NCBI GenBank assembly: GCA_964034945.1
Contig: OZ035960.1
Span: 25,655,487 to 25,719,486, forward strand
Direction of reading: 5' to 3'
Length of the DNA stretch: 64,000 nt
From: Chrysopilus asiliformis
Lineage: Eukaryota > Arthropoda > Insecta > Diptera > Rhagionidae
Below, one piece after another: positions 53,401-63,827 of the stretch. Position 1 is the first letter of the stretch. Each line of letters starts with the position of its first letter. Under the pieces are notes generated by a model, which had not been told where the DNA came from, searched no databases, and worked only from the letters and a program-made list of their open reading frames with translations. A program made the translations under genes and the position numbers.

Positions 53401-56400
53401 TCTGTCTGTCAGTTGCAAAATGTGAAAAAGGTCCTACATATTGACAACTGAGATATTAAATATTAATCTGGAAAGGTTCAGCACTTGAGTATTAAGTTCA
53501 GTTTTCTATCACACAAAATTATATATTTAGATTTTTCCACAAAATAAATTACAAAGCGAACGGGACGAAAAGAAATTTTTCATATATGTACATTTTTTTC
53601 GGAATTTTTAATGTAAAATCCTTGATTCCTTTCACTAAAAAGTGACTAATGGCAATTACGGTAATTATCTTACAATTTTAGTGCCATGACAATGGGCCTT
53701 TTAGTGCCTTGCAACAAGGAAACAAAATTGCTATTTGCCAATTGAAAAAGTTTCCCTAAACTAAAATTAGTTTTGGAACATTGTTGAGCTTTATGTTCGC
53801 TATATACATACAGTTTATTATTAGACGGTTTTTTTCTTTGATTTTCCTTAAACATTGGATGATTACCCTTTTGTTTTTGTTTTCTCCTTGGTGTGTAATC
53901 AAAATGTCTAGAAACAAAAATATTTTATTGATTTTTTTGAAACTTATGTTCATTTCCTTCCTGTATTGATTGAATACCATTTATTAATCATTCCGAAATG
54001 GGTTTCCCAATAGCCTAAATTTCGTAGCAATAGTGTTAACAAAGTTTAACAGAACGATTATCCAGTTTACCCCTAGTAGTGGTTTTCTGCACCTGGGAAC
54101 AAAGTTTTTCACCTTCCCTGGGCACTATGAAAACCATATGCTCTACTAATGTAATGATGGAGAATAAATGTTTATAGAGTAATTTTTTGTATTTTTTCGA
54201 AATTTATACTGTTTTTGATAAATTATTATTTTCGAAGTGTCAATTCTCGTCTTGATGTTATGTACTTTCACTTTCTTCGGCTACATTTACGAAAATGAGA
54301 CATGGAGGTAAATATTTATGCTAATACTGAAACGTTTGATGGATGGTTAGAGGGTTATATGTTAATAAAATTGAAAGTGTTTCATTTCTTATAACTTCAA
54401 CCCACAAAATATTATGAGTGAAAGAAAAGTTCTTTTGCCTGACATCCGGTTCTTAAATTGTTTGTACGTTTATGCGGTTTTTCACATATTGACATTCTTG
54501 GAAATGGAAAACATAAACGGTGAAGGGATGAATGATTCCTTGCTTATGTTCAACGTAATTACGGTTGACTTTTCTACGGTTTCATGTAAGCAAAAGGCAT
54601 TGGTGTAATTTTCCAAGAAGCGAGCAATATTTTGTTTAAAGATTAATTTATCTGAAAGCGAATTTCAATTTCATATCACGTGGAGGATTATACTTGAGAA
54701 GTCTTTGTTTTCCTTAACTTAATGTTACGTAAATAGAAAAGAAAAAGTTTTATTTAATTTTCTTGTTTTATAAGGAAAAATTTCGTGCAGTATTTAATTG
54801 TATATGTTTTTAATTTCAAAATGGTAATGCGTATTAGAAAAAAACACATCTAAAATTATTTCAAACTTTGAAAATTGTTTCAAAATTTTTTTTTTCAAGA
54901 ATTTCACAAAGAGAATTTAAGAAATTATTAGTTTCTACTAAGAACTTTGCAGAATATTTAAAAAAAAATGTATTTACATAGTATTTAATGGGTATTCCAA
55001 TCAAAAAATTCTGGAAATGTTTTGTAAATGATTGAAAAATACCACAAATCATAAAATATTTAGGTTTCTTAAGTTCATCTTAATTTGTTGAGAAGGAAAA
55101 AAATAAAAAAAATTGAGTATCGTTTAATTATTGGGGTTTTCAATTTCTTGGTCCATTTAATTAAGACAAACGGTAAATAAGAAATACAGGGCACCAATCA
55201 TGTATTCCGACGCGTCTCTGTCTTTCGACTTCGACGCAGCTTTTAACTCTTGACTTCGCCATATCAGGATCTTCAACAGTTAAACAGTTAAAAGCTGCGT
55301 CGAAGTCGAAAGTCAGAGACGCGTCGGAATACATGATTGGTGCCCAGATGTTCGTCGACTCGCGACGTTTCGATCTAAGATGTTTTAATATAAAAAAATA
55401 CTTAGTTTGAAACGGCGAAAATTGGCATGATGTAATCTTTTATAGACAATCCCTTATGTGTTTTTTTTGTAAAAAAAAATCCACTATACTTCAAAAAGTT
55501 CAGAACTTATCTATGCTTCATTTTTTTCAAACTATGTTTTAAAACTCAAAGGTTTTTGAAATTATGTTAAAGCCAAAAATCCAGATGGAACGTTCTCACA
55601 GCAAATTCTCCATAAAATTTCACAATTGTGACAATTTTAAATAGGCAACCATTGTCAAGTAATCGTATGTAAATACTCCAATATGAATTACAGTAATTTG
55701 AAAACTTAAATTGCATTTTGCAAACCAGAATAAAAAGATAATGCGATGCATGACTATCACTACGTTGATATCGTTGTTTTATTTTATAAATAATAAACTT
55801 TTACTATCTCTTGGTTGTGGAATTCCCTAAGTTAGGTTTTCATGTTTTTCCCCACCATATCCCAAACCGATCGCCACATAACATTTGTCACTTAAAAACT
55901 TTTATTGGCAAACTTCCCAATGCATTTCATGTTCTCCCATCTGCACATACACTTTGATTTTTATGTGCCAGAAAAATCGTGGAAAACTTCAATTCTACTC
56001 CAATTTAAAAAAAAACAAGCATGCGGCAAAAAAATAAAACCACTTCATAGATACTTCCTTTGCAATTGATGAGTAAAAAAATAGTTATAGGGTAAATAAT
56101 TGTCCCGTAGAGATCTGGATGGGATCCGTTCACATACAACTATTTAAACAAATAATAAAGAGAATTCGTATGAAATGTTTGATTTAGTTAAATCGTTCGA
56201 ATGTGTACACATAGGGGATGGCTTTTAATTGATGACTATACAACAGCAATAGTGCATTCATATATGGTGAAATTTGTGATTATATATGAAAATCTATGTG
56301 GCACATAGGTGGATTAAAGTACTTCGGAAGCACAAAAAAAAAACGCGGCCAAGGATGGAACTTGATTTTATTCACTAGTACTGAACGACTAGGTATACGT

Positions 56401-57789
56401 CCACAGAATACGTGTGGCTTCTTTCAATGTTTTTTTACTGGGAGAAATTTTGCGCCACCGAAAGCCAGCAAATAACCCTACCGTGACGCTGTGAAGCATG
56501 GCAAATAACAAAACATGATTGTGGCATGACATAGAAATAAAAGCCTCAGAGGACAATAACAGGAACCAGAATTGGTTTCATTTGACTCAAATGGGTTGAA
56601 GATGAGGAGCACAAGAACACTTTCAGGTCAAAGACACTATGATTTGTTTTTTCTCAACAATTTCTCTTTCCCATCTTAATTTTTTGCACCTTTTTATGAA
56701 ATTTCAAGGGGCAGAATTTCTACGGGTGGTAGCGATTAATACAACAAAAAGTACACGGTTAAAAATTTAAAAACTACACGATTTATATTTCATTCAAAAA
56801 AAAAAAATTGTGTAAAAGTGGGACGAAAGGGAAGGAGGAAAGGCAAAAAATAGGGTGACGTATCTAATGGACGGCCGCACAGTGTCGAATTTGGTCTAAT
56901 TTTTTTTTGTTAAAGTAGGTTCAATAAAGTTTTATGGAAAACAATTGTCTTGTACCTAAACATCTGATTACTAAATTACGTTGATATAAAATACCTTATT
57001 TTTCAACAATTTTCCAACTTAAGGCAAGCTTACAGTTTTCCGCCCACCTCGGCCCACCATCAGACCTCTTGGAAATAAAACTACAGTAAAAGTATTTCTT
57101 TTGGGGGGTAAATTATACTCGTAAAGAGCCATAAAAATCTGTATGAGCTTTTTTTTTGTTTAACAAGACCCTATATAAAAAGTTTGTGACCACCAAAGTG
57201 AAAAAATCAACTTTTGCGAATTTTTTTGTTTTATATCGGCTATGTCAAATCTGGTTACATACCAAATTCAAGACAAATAAATTCCCTACAAAAAACCTTC
57301 ATAATTCATTTGCGTCAGATTTCTTTTCTTAAAGTAATTGAGGCCTAAAAGAAAAACCAATAAAGCAATTTCTAATTTTTTGCAATATTGTCTTAAATAA
57401 AAATTTTTTTTGTCTTTATCTGAAAGCCTAATATATTTTCTAAATTTTCTCTGAATTTGAAGAATTTATCTCCATCAGTGCTCGAGTTTCATAATTTTGA
57501 CCACTTTTACAGTAAAAGTCGACACTGTGCGCAGTTCGGGATAACCAATTATATTTTTATAACTATGTGTGTGACTATGAAAATACACACTCACACTCAA
57601 TTTGGTGTACCCGATATTAGAGTATTTTGTATACCCGTATGGTGAAACCAAAGGGTATATTAACTTTGCCTTACCGTTTGTAACGCCAAGATCCCGTCAT
57701 CGCACAAAAAAATGAATTACACCAGTGTGTTTAGAATGATAAAAATATTTAATTTCTGCATGTCCGTCTGTCTGTCTGTCTGTCCGTCC

Positions 57790-57827
<38 letters not shown>

Positions 57828-59456
57828 CTGTGGCGCGGATTGCGGGCGCACGGATTGAGCTAGAGACTTGAAAGTTTGCACAGATCCGTTTTTCGTAAAA
57901 TGTGAGGCTAAGTTCGTTAATGGGCAAAAATGGACCATTAGGGGGGGTACCCCCCATACGAACGAAATCGTTTTTTGTGAATATCTCAAAAACGGTGCGC
58001 GTCTTATCTAAAAATTCCAAGAACAAAAGTTATTTAGGATATAATTCTACATAAAACTCCCATACATCAAAATCCGATTGGAATAAATTTTAAAAAATCT
58101 TATTAGAAAGTTTGACTTCAAAGTAGAATTTTGGTATAACTGTTCGCATTTTGATACGAATATCACCATACGGGTCTCCAATGATTGCCAGATTGGCAAT
58201 TATAGCTTTTGTTATGTTTTTTGGGTAATTTGGGCTCCCGGATTGTGAATCTCAAAAACTAAAGCTGGTTGGGTAAGCTAACCAGCTTTAGTTTTTGAGA
58301 TACAGAAATACTTAAAAATGTAAGAATCAGTTTCTTAATCACCATGCTTAGATTGATATAACGCTAGCACGGCCAGATTTGGAATCAGCGATCCCGAATT
58401 ACCCAAAAGAGACCCAAATATGGACTTCAAATAAAGTTTGTTATTGTCGACCTGTATAAAAGCACATTTGAGTCGTACTCGGTAGTCTAATCTATCAAAT
58501 GTTTGTGGCTCAAAAAAGATTGCAGAGAACCAACAAAATTAAAAAAAAAAAAAATCAATCTTAGATTAATTTTTAGCTGTGTATCTGTTAAAATTTTACA
58601 ATAGTTGAATAGGCTTTTGGTATGATGTTAGGGGTAGTTTTCGCCTGATAGATGAATGGGTGACTTTGTAGGTGACACTTGATTACCATAATTAAATGCA
58701 AAATTTTCATGTAGATTAAAAATTAGAATTTCCCATAGTCACATCAAGAAGTCACATGGAACGCGAAAAAGGAAGAATCTTCAGAACATGGGGGTAAAAA
58801 AAATTTCTCAAGTGTTTTATATTTGATCGTTGGTGTAGTAGTAGTTGTTGTTGTTTTCACCATAGATAACTTTTTAGATTTTTTGGCTTTGTCATTAATT
58901 CTGGAAAACTGTTAATCATTGAGTTGCTTTTAAGTACGATTATGGTGAAAAAAATGTGAAGTTTACGTTTATATCTTAATAATCCGTCTGTATCATTTTA
59001 ACATTTGAACTTTTCAATATTTTTGGTTCACCTCGAGATCTTTTTTCATCCTTTTGTATAAATAATTAGATGTTAAGAAACGTAAAATAAGTCAAGTGTT
59101 ATTCACGATTTTTCAAGGGTCATTTGCTTTGTTACCTGCAAAGAATTTGCTGAAAAAACTTCATGGAAAACCATAAAAATAATCAAAGAAAAAAAGAATA
59201 ACATAAAAGTATGATGTTGAACACTTAAAATTAAGATAAATAAGAAACCTATAAAAAATTAACAAAAGAGGTGGTTGATACGAATCTGAAAAACAAAATG
59301 AAAACTTGTTGAAATATGAACCAACCCGCTATTGAGGAGATTTTTCACATTATTGCTACTATCGTGGTTGTTGTCATCCTTATTGTCGTCTGGTTTACAA
59401 TCGTATCCATGGAAAATGATGAAAATCCATAAAAGATTCTTGCACTGTAACATCAT
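41416..59456 (-). CDS. Nrk: Ror-family receptor tyrosine kinase Nrk
   Basis: Nine minus-strand exons: 59326-59456, 47993-48041, 47719-47864, 46989-47642, 45840-46053, 45003-45204, 41932-42379, 41729-41861 and 41416-41661; 740 residues, close to Drosophila Nrk. Order: signal peptide; Frizzled-type cysteine-rich domain ([43 protein letters not shown]); kringle ([38 protein letters not shown]); TM about 363-384; juxtamembrane; tyrosine kinase about 457-722. The kinase has [43 protein letters not shown] and [20 protein letters not shown], so all catalytic elements are present. No Ig domain is seen, as in fly Nrk. Ror receptors bind Wnt ligands and MuSK-like cues in neurons. The 11.3-kb first intron is typical of a developmentally regulated gene. 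Confidence 0.94.
42380..45002. other. Nrk intron between juxtamembrane and kinase exons
   Basis: 2.6 kb, AT-rich, no recognised exon, repeat family or hairpin on either strand. It separates the codon for the glycine-rich loop (GEGAFG|KVYKG). Confidence 0.6.
45378..45785. mobile_element. pogo/Tigger-like MITE in an Nrk intron
   Basis: The ends cacgctcaatata and, reversed, cacactcgatata, flanked by TA on both sides (45376-45377 and 45786-45787), bound 408 bp in the intron between the TM exon and the juxtamembrane exon. Sub-terminal tatag.gaac repeats (cgatatagtgaac, ggtatagcgaac) occur near both ends. No transposase frame. Confidence 0.65.
46150..46530 (+). mobile_element. Old, diverged (GTCY)n element
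   Basis: Matches the 39.8/57.6/62.8-kb family through gtttgtaacgc, cccatcatcaaacac, aactacaccag.gtgttt, a short gtctgtttgtctgtct run and catacataaaaatccaatcgg, but with many substitutions and no clear ends. It lies in the Nrk intron 45840/46988 side and marks an earlier wave of the same repeat. Confidence 0.6.
50444..50635. mobile_element. Diverged ggggctgtcc-family MITE
   Basis: Left end aggggttgttcataaaatgt; right end, reversed, agggaagctgtataaaatat. The interior has cccctcccccc-rich sequence like that of related insertions. About 192 bp. Confidence 0.5.
55189..55345. mobile_element. Near-perfect hairpin MITE, about 60-bp arms
   Basis: The ends gggcaccaatcatgtattcc (left) and its inverse (right) continue with almost no mismatch through cgacgcgtctctg and cttcgacgcagcttttaact. 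157 bp in total. The tight match of the arms and the high local GC against an AT-rich intron suggest a recent insertion. I could not see a clear target duplication. Confidence 0.8.
57631..58219 (+). mobile_element. (GTCY)n mini-me-like element, full-length copy
   Basis: Starts atacccgtatggtgaaacca; (GTCY)n block at 57762-57831; gcgcggattgcgggcgcac; inner inverse tcaccatacgggt near 58164; hairpin tgccagattggca; ends gttatgttt. Very similar to the copy at 62831, including the tract gggggtaccccccat. Confidence 0.85.
58218..58408. mobile_element. MITE with ttgggtaatt ends and a central hairpin
   Basis: The ends ttttgggtaatttggg and, reversed, ttttgggtaattcggg bound about 190 bp. Inside lies a perfect 22-bp hairpin (58249-58270 and 58280-58301, loop nine bases). 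It abuts the 3' end of the (GTCY)n element. Confidence 0.6.
59326..59456 (-). CDS. Nrk: Candidate first coding exon of Nrk (signal peptide)
   Basis: Begins with two ATGs (59456 and 59453) and reads [20 protein letters not shown], a convincing short signal peptide, followed by an Asp/Asn-rich stretch. The donor CGG|GTTGGT leaves two bases, exactly the phase demanded by the next exon (47993-48041). The resulting total of 740 residues fits the family. The donor is weak and no other evidence joins them, so an alternative 5' exon is possible. Confidence 0.6.
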
Positions 59457-60918
59457 TTTGTTGCTTTGGTATCCATAAACGCGAAATTTTCTACGCGAAA
59501 ATCAGGGTAAATCGCTCAACACGCTCTTTATTTGGTATTTTTCTATCCACCTCGTGTAATATTTCGAGAAGTCATATTTTCTATTTGCGATGGAAAGAAG
59601 TTTGATTCTTTCACAACTTGACTTTCAGCTATGATCAAATAATATTTTCATTTTCCTATTTCACTTTTATTTTTGTTCTCGTTTAAAAAAAAAATACAAA
59701 ATCACCATTAACTGCACTTTAATTATTTCAATTTATTTTCGCTTTTGTTGTAAATAGAAATTCACTGCGATATTATTAAATAAATAATTAATATATTTGG
59801 TAATCATGGACACACATAAATATTTCTGTATATCGGAGTGATTGTAGAAAGGAAATAAGTGAAACTTTGGTTTTCCCTAATTAAGTTGAAAAAGTTTACA
59901 AACATCCGATTTAATTTTCAAACCACACCAAGAAAAAAGTATTTTCCTTTCTTTCATTTTATTCCTCAGTTTTTCCTTTTCTGCTTGAATGCGCTCCGTA
60001 TTTTCTCGTCCCTTTCTATTTCTTTTTCAATCTCCTATTTTCGTCTTATCACAAATACTATAAAATCATAAAAAAATAAAAATAGTTAAAAAACACCACA
60101 ATTTGTATTATATTTTTTTTAAAGGATATATAGATATTTTTTATCCTTCCTATGGCTGTTGTTTCATCGTCGTCGGTGGCACTAACTGAAGAATAATATC
60201 AAATATGGCTCTCCTGAAGTTATCATGTACAGCCGAGAGAGAGAGTTGATTTCGTTTTGATGTACATGCGATTTATCCTTCTGGCGATACTATATCCTTT
60301 TTCACCGCCAAGCGGAAAGATACGAATGGATACCAAAACCAAACCAGACCAACAAGAAACCACCTCGATTCCAATACAATATATATACTGGATAATGGAT
60401 GGTGGAACTTATATTCTCTGCCACTTCTGTACGTTTCGTACTTCTGATGGCTTCTGGTTCTCGTTGTCGTTCTGGTTATGGTTTCGGTTCTGGTTCTGCT
60501 GGTCCTTCAAAATTTCGCTACTTGCTGATACAGAGCACAGTGGTTGTTTTTGTATCTTATTGGGGATGAATTTATAAAAAAACTGTTTTTCTAAAAAATA
60601 TTTTTATTTTTTTTCACACTGCCTCATGTATATTTTTAGCACTGCACAGTTTTCAAAATTTCTTTTGCGAAATTAACGAAATGACCATAAATTAAAACAC
60701 TCCCTTGACAAAACATGCAATGTATTATCGTATGTTGTATCCATTAACGTTACTTCTAATGGTACCCTCTTCCATCTGCGAAAAATGTTTCCCTAACAAC
60801 AAATCTTTTTTTTAGAGTATCGAAAAATTAAAGACCCCTTTCTTATGGTTTTTTTTTCAAGGCCTCCAAAACTATGAGATGTAGTACTCTCTGAATTGAC
60901 AATACATGCAGTGTCTCA

Positions 60919-61067
60919 AGGACTGTCCATAAAATACGTCACACTTTTAGATGGGTGGTAGTGTGATGGCGGTACTAAATTCCATACAAGAAATCGCGAA
61001 AAAGGTTGACGAAGGGGAAAGTGGGTTCGAAAGGCTGAAGATTAGACGTATTTTTATGGATAGCCTC
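60919..61067. mobile_element. ggggctgtcc-family MITE
   Basis: The ends aggactgtccataaaatacg and, reversed, gaggctatccataaaaatac enclose about 149 bp with internal cacacttttagatggg- and aaggggaaagtggg-like sequence as in the 30841 copy. Confidence 0.65.
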
Positions 61068-61570
61068 TAACACATTGCTTTATTCCTAGATACTTTCAAA
61101 GAAAATTAGTGTTCATTACCTCCATTAAAGATTTTTTTCTCATTGTGATGTTAAACATGATACTAAAACTTTGACCAACAAATAAAAGCAGTTTGTGGAA
61201 CGAATAAAGCTAATTTTCCTTGAAAGAACCTCTAACGCAATGCGTTTTAAACACCTTGTAAAACCAACCACTGTGCGTTGGGTGCGTGTTTGAAGTAGCT
61301 TTTTATGAGTTTGTTTTCAGTTCATTTTCATCCCTTATTCGTCCGTTGGTTGGCAGTGTGTGTTTTTACTTTTCAAGGGAGGTAAAAGAACTTCTTCGGT
61401 CGTTACGTTCAGTTCCTTGAATGCACTTCAGTGCGCATGTGTGGTACTTGTGGAACGTTTTTTTTCCCTAACGTATGTAGCAATTGCTACTGTTCTACCG
61501 TGCGTTTCTTTTTCGTTGTTTTGATAAGAAGTCTTTTCACTTTTTATATCCTTCAGTAGGATTTTCTTCA

Positions 61571-61867
61571 ATGGCTGCTGCTACCCTCCATCCTATCGGT
61601 TGGGGGATCTACTCTTTGGCAATTGTTGTGGACGTCCTATGTGTGGCCGTGTGGTCTGTGGCGGCTTGGCGCTGCTTCGACTTCTTTGGGGTCGATTACA
61701 CCACTTACCGTGATCCGTCCAAAAAGCTATGCATACTCATACATATTTGTCATTTGTTAAGCGCATTCAACCCATCTCCTGCTCCATTGCACAATCAATG
61801 GCTCCTCCATTGTAAGGAATATGCGAAATTCCAGAGTGATTTATCAAATGTTGTGCAGCCAAAGTGA
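61571..61867 (+). CDS. Possible small membrane protein exon, unidentified
   Basis: 98-codon frame in an unusually GC-rich patch, starting MAAATLHPIGWGIYSLAI with one clear hydrophobic segment (about residues 9-33, ending SVAAWRCFDFFG) and then RDPSKKLC. The stop overlaps a possible splice donor (CCAAA|GTGAGG), so it might continue in another exon. I recognise no family. Base composition and the strong TM segment argue for coding; the lack of homologues I know and of upstream features argues against. Confidence 0.25.
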   Translation: MAAATLHPIGWGIYSLAIVVDVLCVAVWSVAAWRCFDFFGVDYTTYRDPSKKLCILIHICHLLSAFNPSPAPLHNQWLLHCKEYAKFQSDLSNVVQPK

Positions 61868-62830
61868 GGTGCTCCAACAATCAGCATAACTGTTGAAGGT
61901 GCGAAAGAAAGTTGGTCAGGCCAGACAAATGTTATCTACCTTTTATCTGATAGATATTCGTCAACAAATCTCAATACGAAAACGTAAAACTATTGTGTAA
62001 TTATAACAAACACGATGGCGGATAGATTTCACGGTATTTTGAACAAATCATCTTTGTTAAACTCCGAAATTGCAGCCGATTTGTCAGATAAACACTAGAG
62101 GAAGGTAAAAAAACGCGCTCAACGTTACGTTTGCAATTCTTTTACTACTAATGCCGAGATGCTATTTGGACGGCAATGATGGTACTTGGGGTAGACAACA
62201 GAACTGAATTGAGTGGAAGAAGCATAAAAATAATGGAAGTTGACGTTGAAGCTGAATTCTGGTGAATCTGTCTGTTTCTCTTTGGCATGGTTTCTTTTGG
62301 ATTTATATTTACTTGATTCCATCGCAACGCAACCGAAGGAAATACCACGACCACATGAGCGCATAATGCTGGCATGTGGTGTATTTACTCATGATATTCG
62401 GCGTTTCGTCTCATGGTGTTGTTCCTTCTTACCCTATACTTTTGCAGCTGTCGTTTAGTTAACAGTCACACACCCAAGATACCACTGTAAATGACAGTGT
62501 GCTTCAAAAAAGAGCACCAACTCAAAATGTTTGAAAATATTCCTAAACCAAATGCTGAAAATTTCGTGAAGATCAGTGTTTTTTTGAGAGTTTTGGAGAT
62601 TTTGCAATTTTTGTAATATAATTTTGTAATTTGTAATATTAGGCATTGTACATGGTTTTAAGGTCTAAAAATAAGTAAATTTACAAATAAATTCGAGTAA
62701 ATTTACAAATAAATTTTAAATGGTATCAATTTTTTTTTGACAAGATTTAAAAGTAGAAGACTCAAACGCTTTTAGAACTCTCAGAACTAAATTTTGTCAT
62801 CATAGGAAGGGACCGCTTATGCCATTTTTT

Positions 62831-63429
62831 TATACCCGTATGGTGAAACCAAAGGGTATATTAACTTTGCCTTACCGTTTATAACGCCAAGATCCCATCA
62901 TCGCACAAAAAAATGAATTACACCAGTGTGTTTAGAATGATAAAAATATTTAATTTTTGCATGTCCGTCCGTCTGTCCGTCCGTCCGTCCGTCCGTCCGT
63001 CCGTCTGTCCGTCTGTCCGTCTGTCTGTCTGTCCGTCTGTGGCGCGGATTGCGGGCGCACGGATTGAGCTAGAGACTTGAAATTTTCCACAGATTCATTT
63101 TTCGTAAAATGCGAGGCTAAGTTCGTTAATGGGCAAAAATGGACCATTAGGGGAGGGTACCCCCCATACGAACGAAATCGTTTTTTGTGAATATCTCAAA
63201 AACGATGCATCTTATCAAAAAAGTCCAAGAACAAAAGTTATTTAGGATATGATTCTACATAAAACTCCCATACATCAAAATCCGATTGGAATAAATTTAA
63301 AAAAATCTTATTGGAAAGTTTGACTTCAAAGTGGAATTTTGGTATAACTGTTCGAATTTTGATACGATTATCACCATACGGGTCTCCAATGATTGCCAGA
63401 TTGGCAATTATAGCTTTTGTTATGTTTAA
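62831..63429 (+). mobile_element. (GTCY)n mini-me-like element, full-length copy
   Basis: Starts tatacccgtatggtgaaacc; (GTCY)n block 62961-63041; gcgcggattgcgggcgcac; inner inverse tcaccatacgggt near 63371; hairpin tgccagattggca; ends gttatgttt. Nearly identical to the copy at 57631 except for the composition of the GTCC/GTCT array. Confidence 0.85.
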
Positions 63430-63584
63430 CTTTTTCACTGCGTTATGCATGCCAACTGATTTCTGCCATGAAGTTGAAATATCTTAAACCCATTTTTTAT
63501 AACACAACACAAAGTTTTCGCGAATCTCCTCACTTTTTATGGTGTTGGCTGTACAAATGTGTGGCAGTGAATTTATATCACTAA

Positions 63585-63827
63585 GTACCGTTTGCACCAC
63601 CGAAACTTAGCAACTTATGTCGAACTTAAAGTTGTTAAGTGCCAGAATTTCTATGGTTTAGGAAGGCTAAGCATAACTTAAATAGTTATGACTTGTATCA
63701 GCAAACGGGCCTAAGTGCCGTTTGCACTAACTAAACTTATCTAAAACTTAAATTAATTAGGTCCCAGAATTTCTACGGTTTAATAGCAGCAATTTAATTT
63801 TTTAAGAATAGTACGCGCAAACGGGCC
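63585..63827. mobile_element. Two adjacent MITEs sharing a TAA target site
   Basis: Two related elements, 63585-63711 and 63715-63827, each run from gt(a/g)ccgtttgcac to gcaaacgggcc and share agaatttct.yggttta inside. They are separated and flanked by three-base sites TAA (63582), TAA (63712) and TTA (63828), the 3-bp duplication pattern of PIF/Harbinger transposons. Confidence 0.6.

Larger units (their letters stand above)
48042..59325. other. Large first intron of Nrk
   Basis: 11.3 kb, AT-rich. Contains a ggggctgtcc-family MITE (50444-50635), a near-perfect hairpin MITE (55189-55345), a full (GTCY)n element (57631-58219) and an adjoining hairpin MITE (58218-58408). No coding exon is supported on either strand. 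It could hold Nrk enhancers or downstream Cabin1 intron sequence, but nothing in the sequence shows this directly. Confidence 0.5.

Noticed and set aside
57697..58026. Open frames rich in TDRQTDRQ repeats in the (GTCY)n elements
   Set aside because: Translation of the GTCC/GTCT array and neighbouring repeat; the same frames recur in each copy and are not genes.
60257..60577. 106-residue Trp/Phe-rich frame
   Set aside because: Composition follows a tctggttctcg-type imperfect repeat; no domain or splice support.
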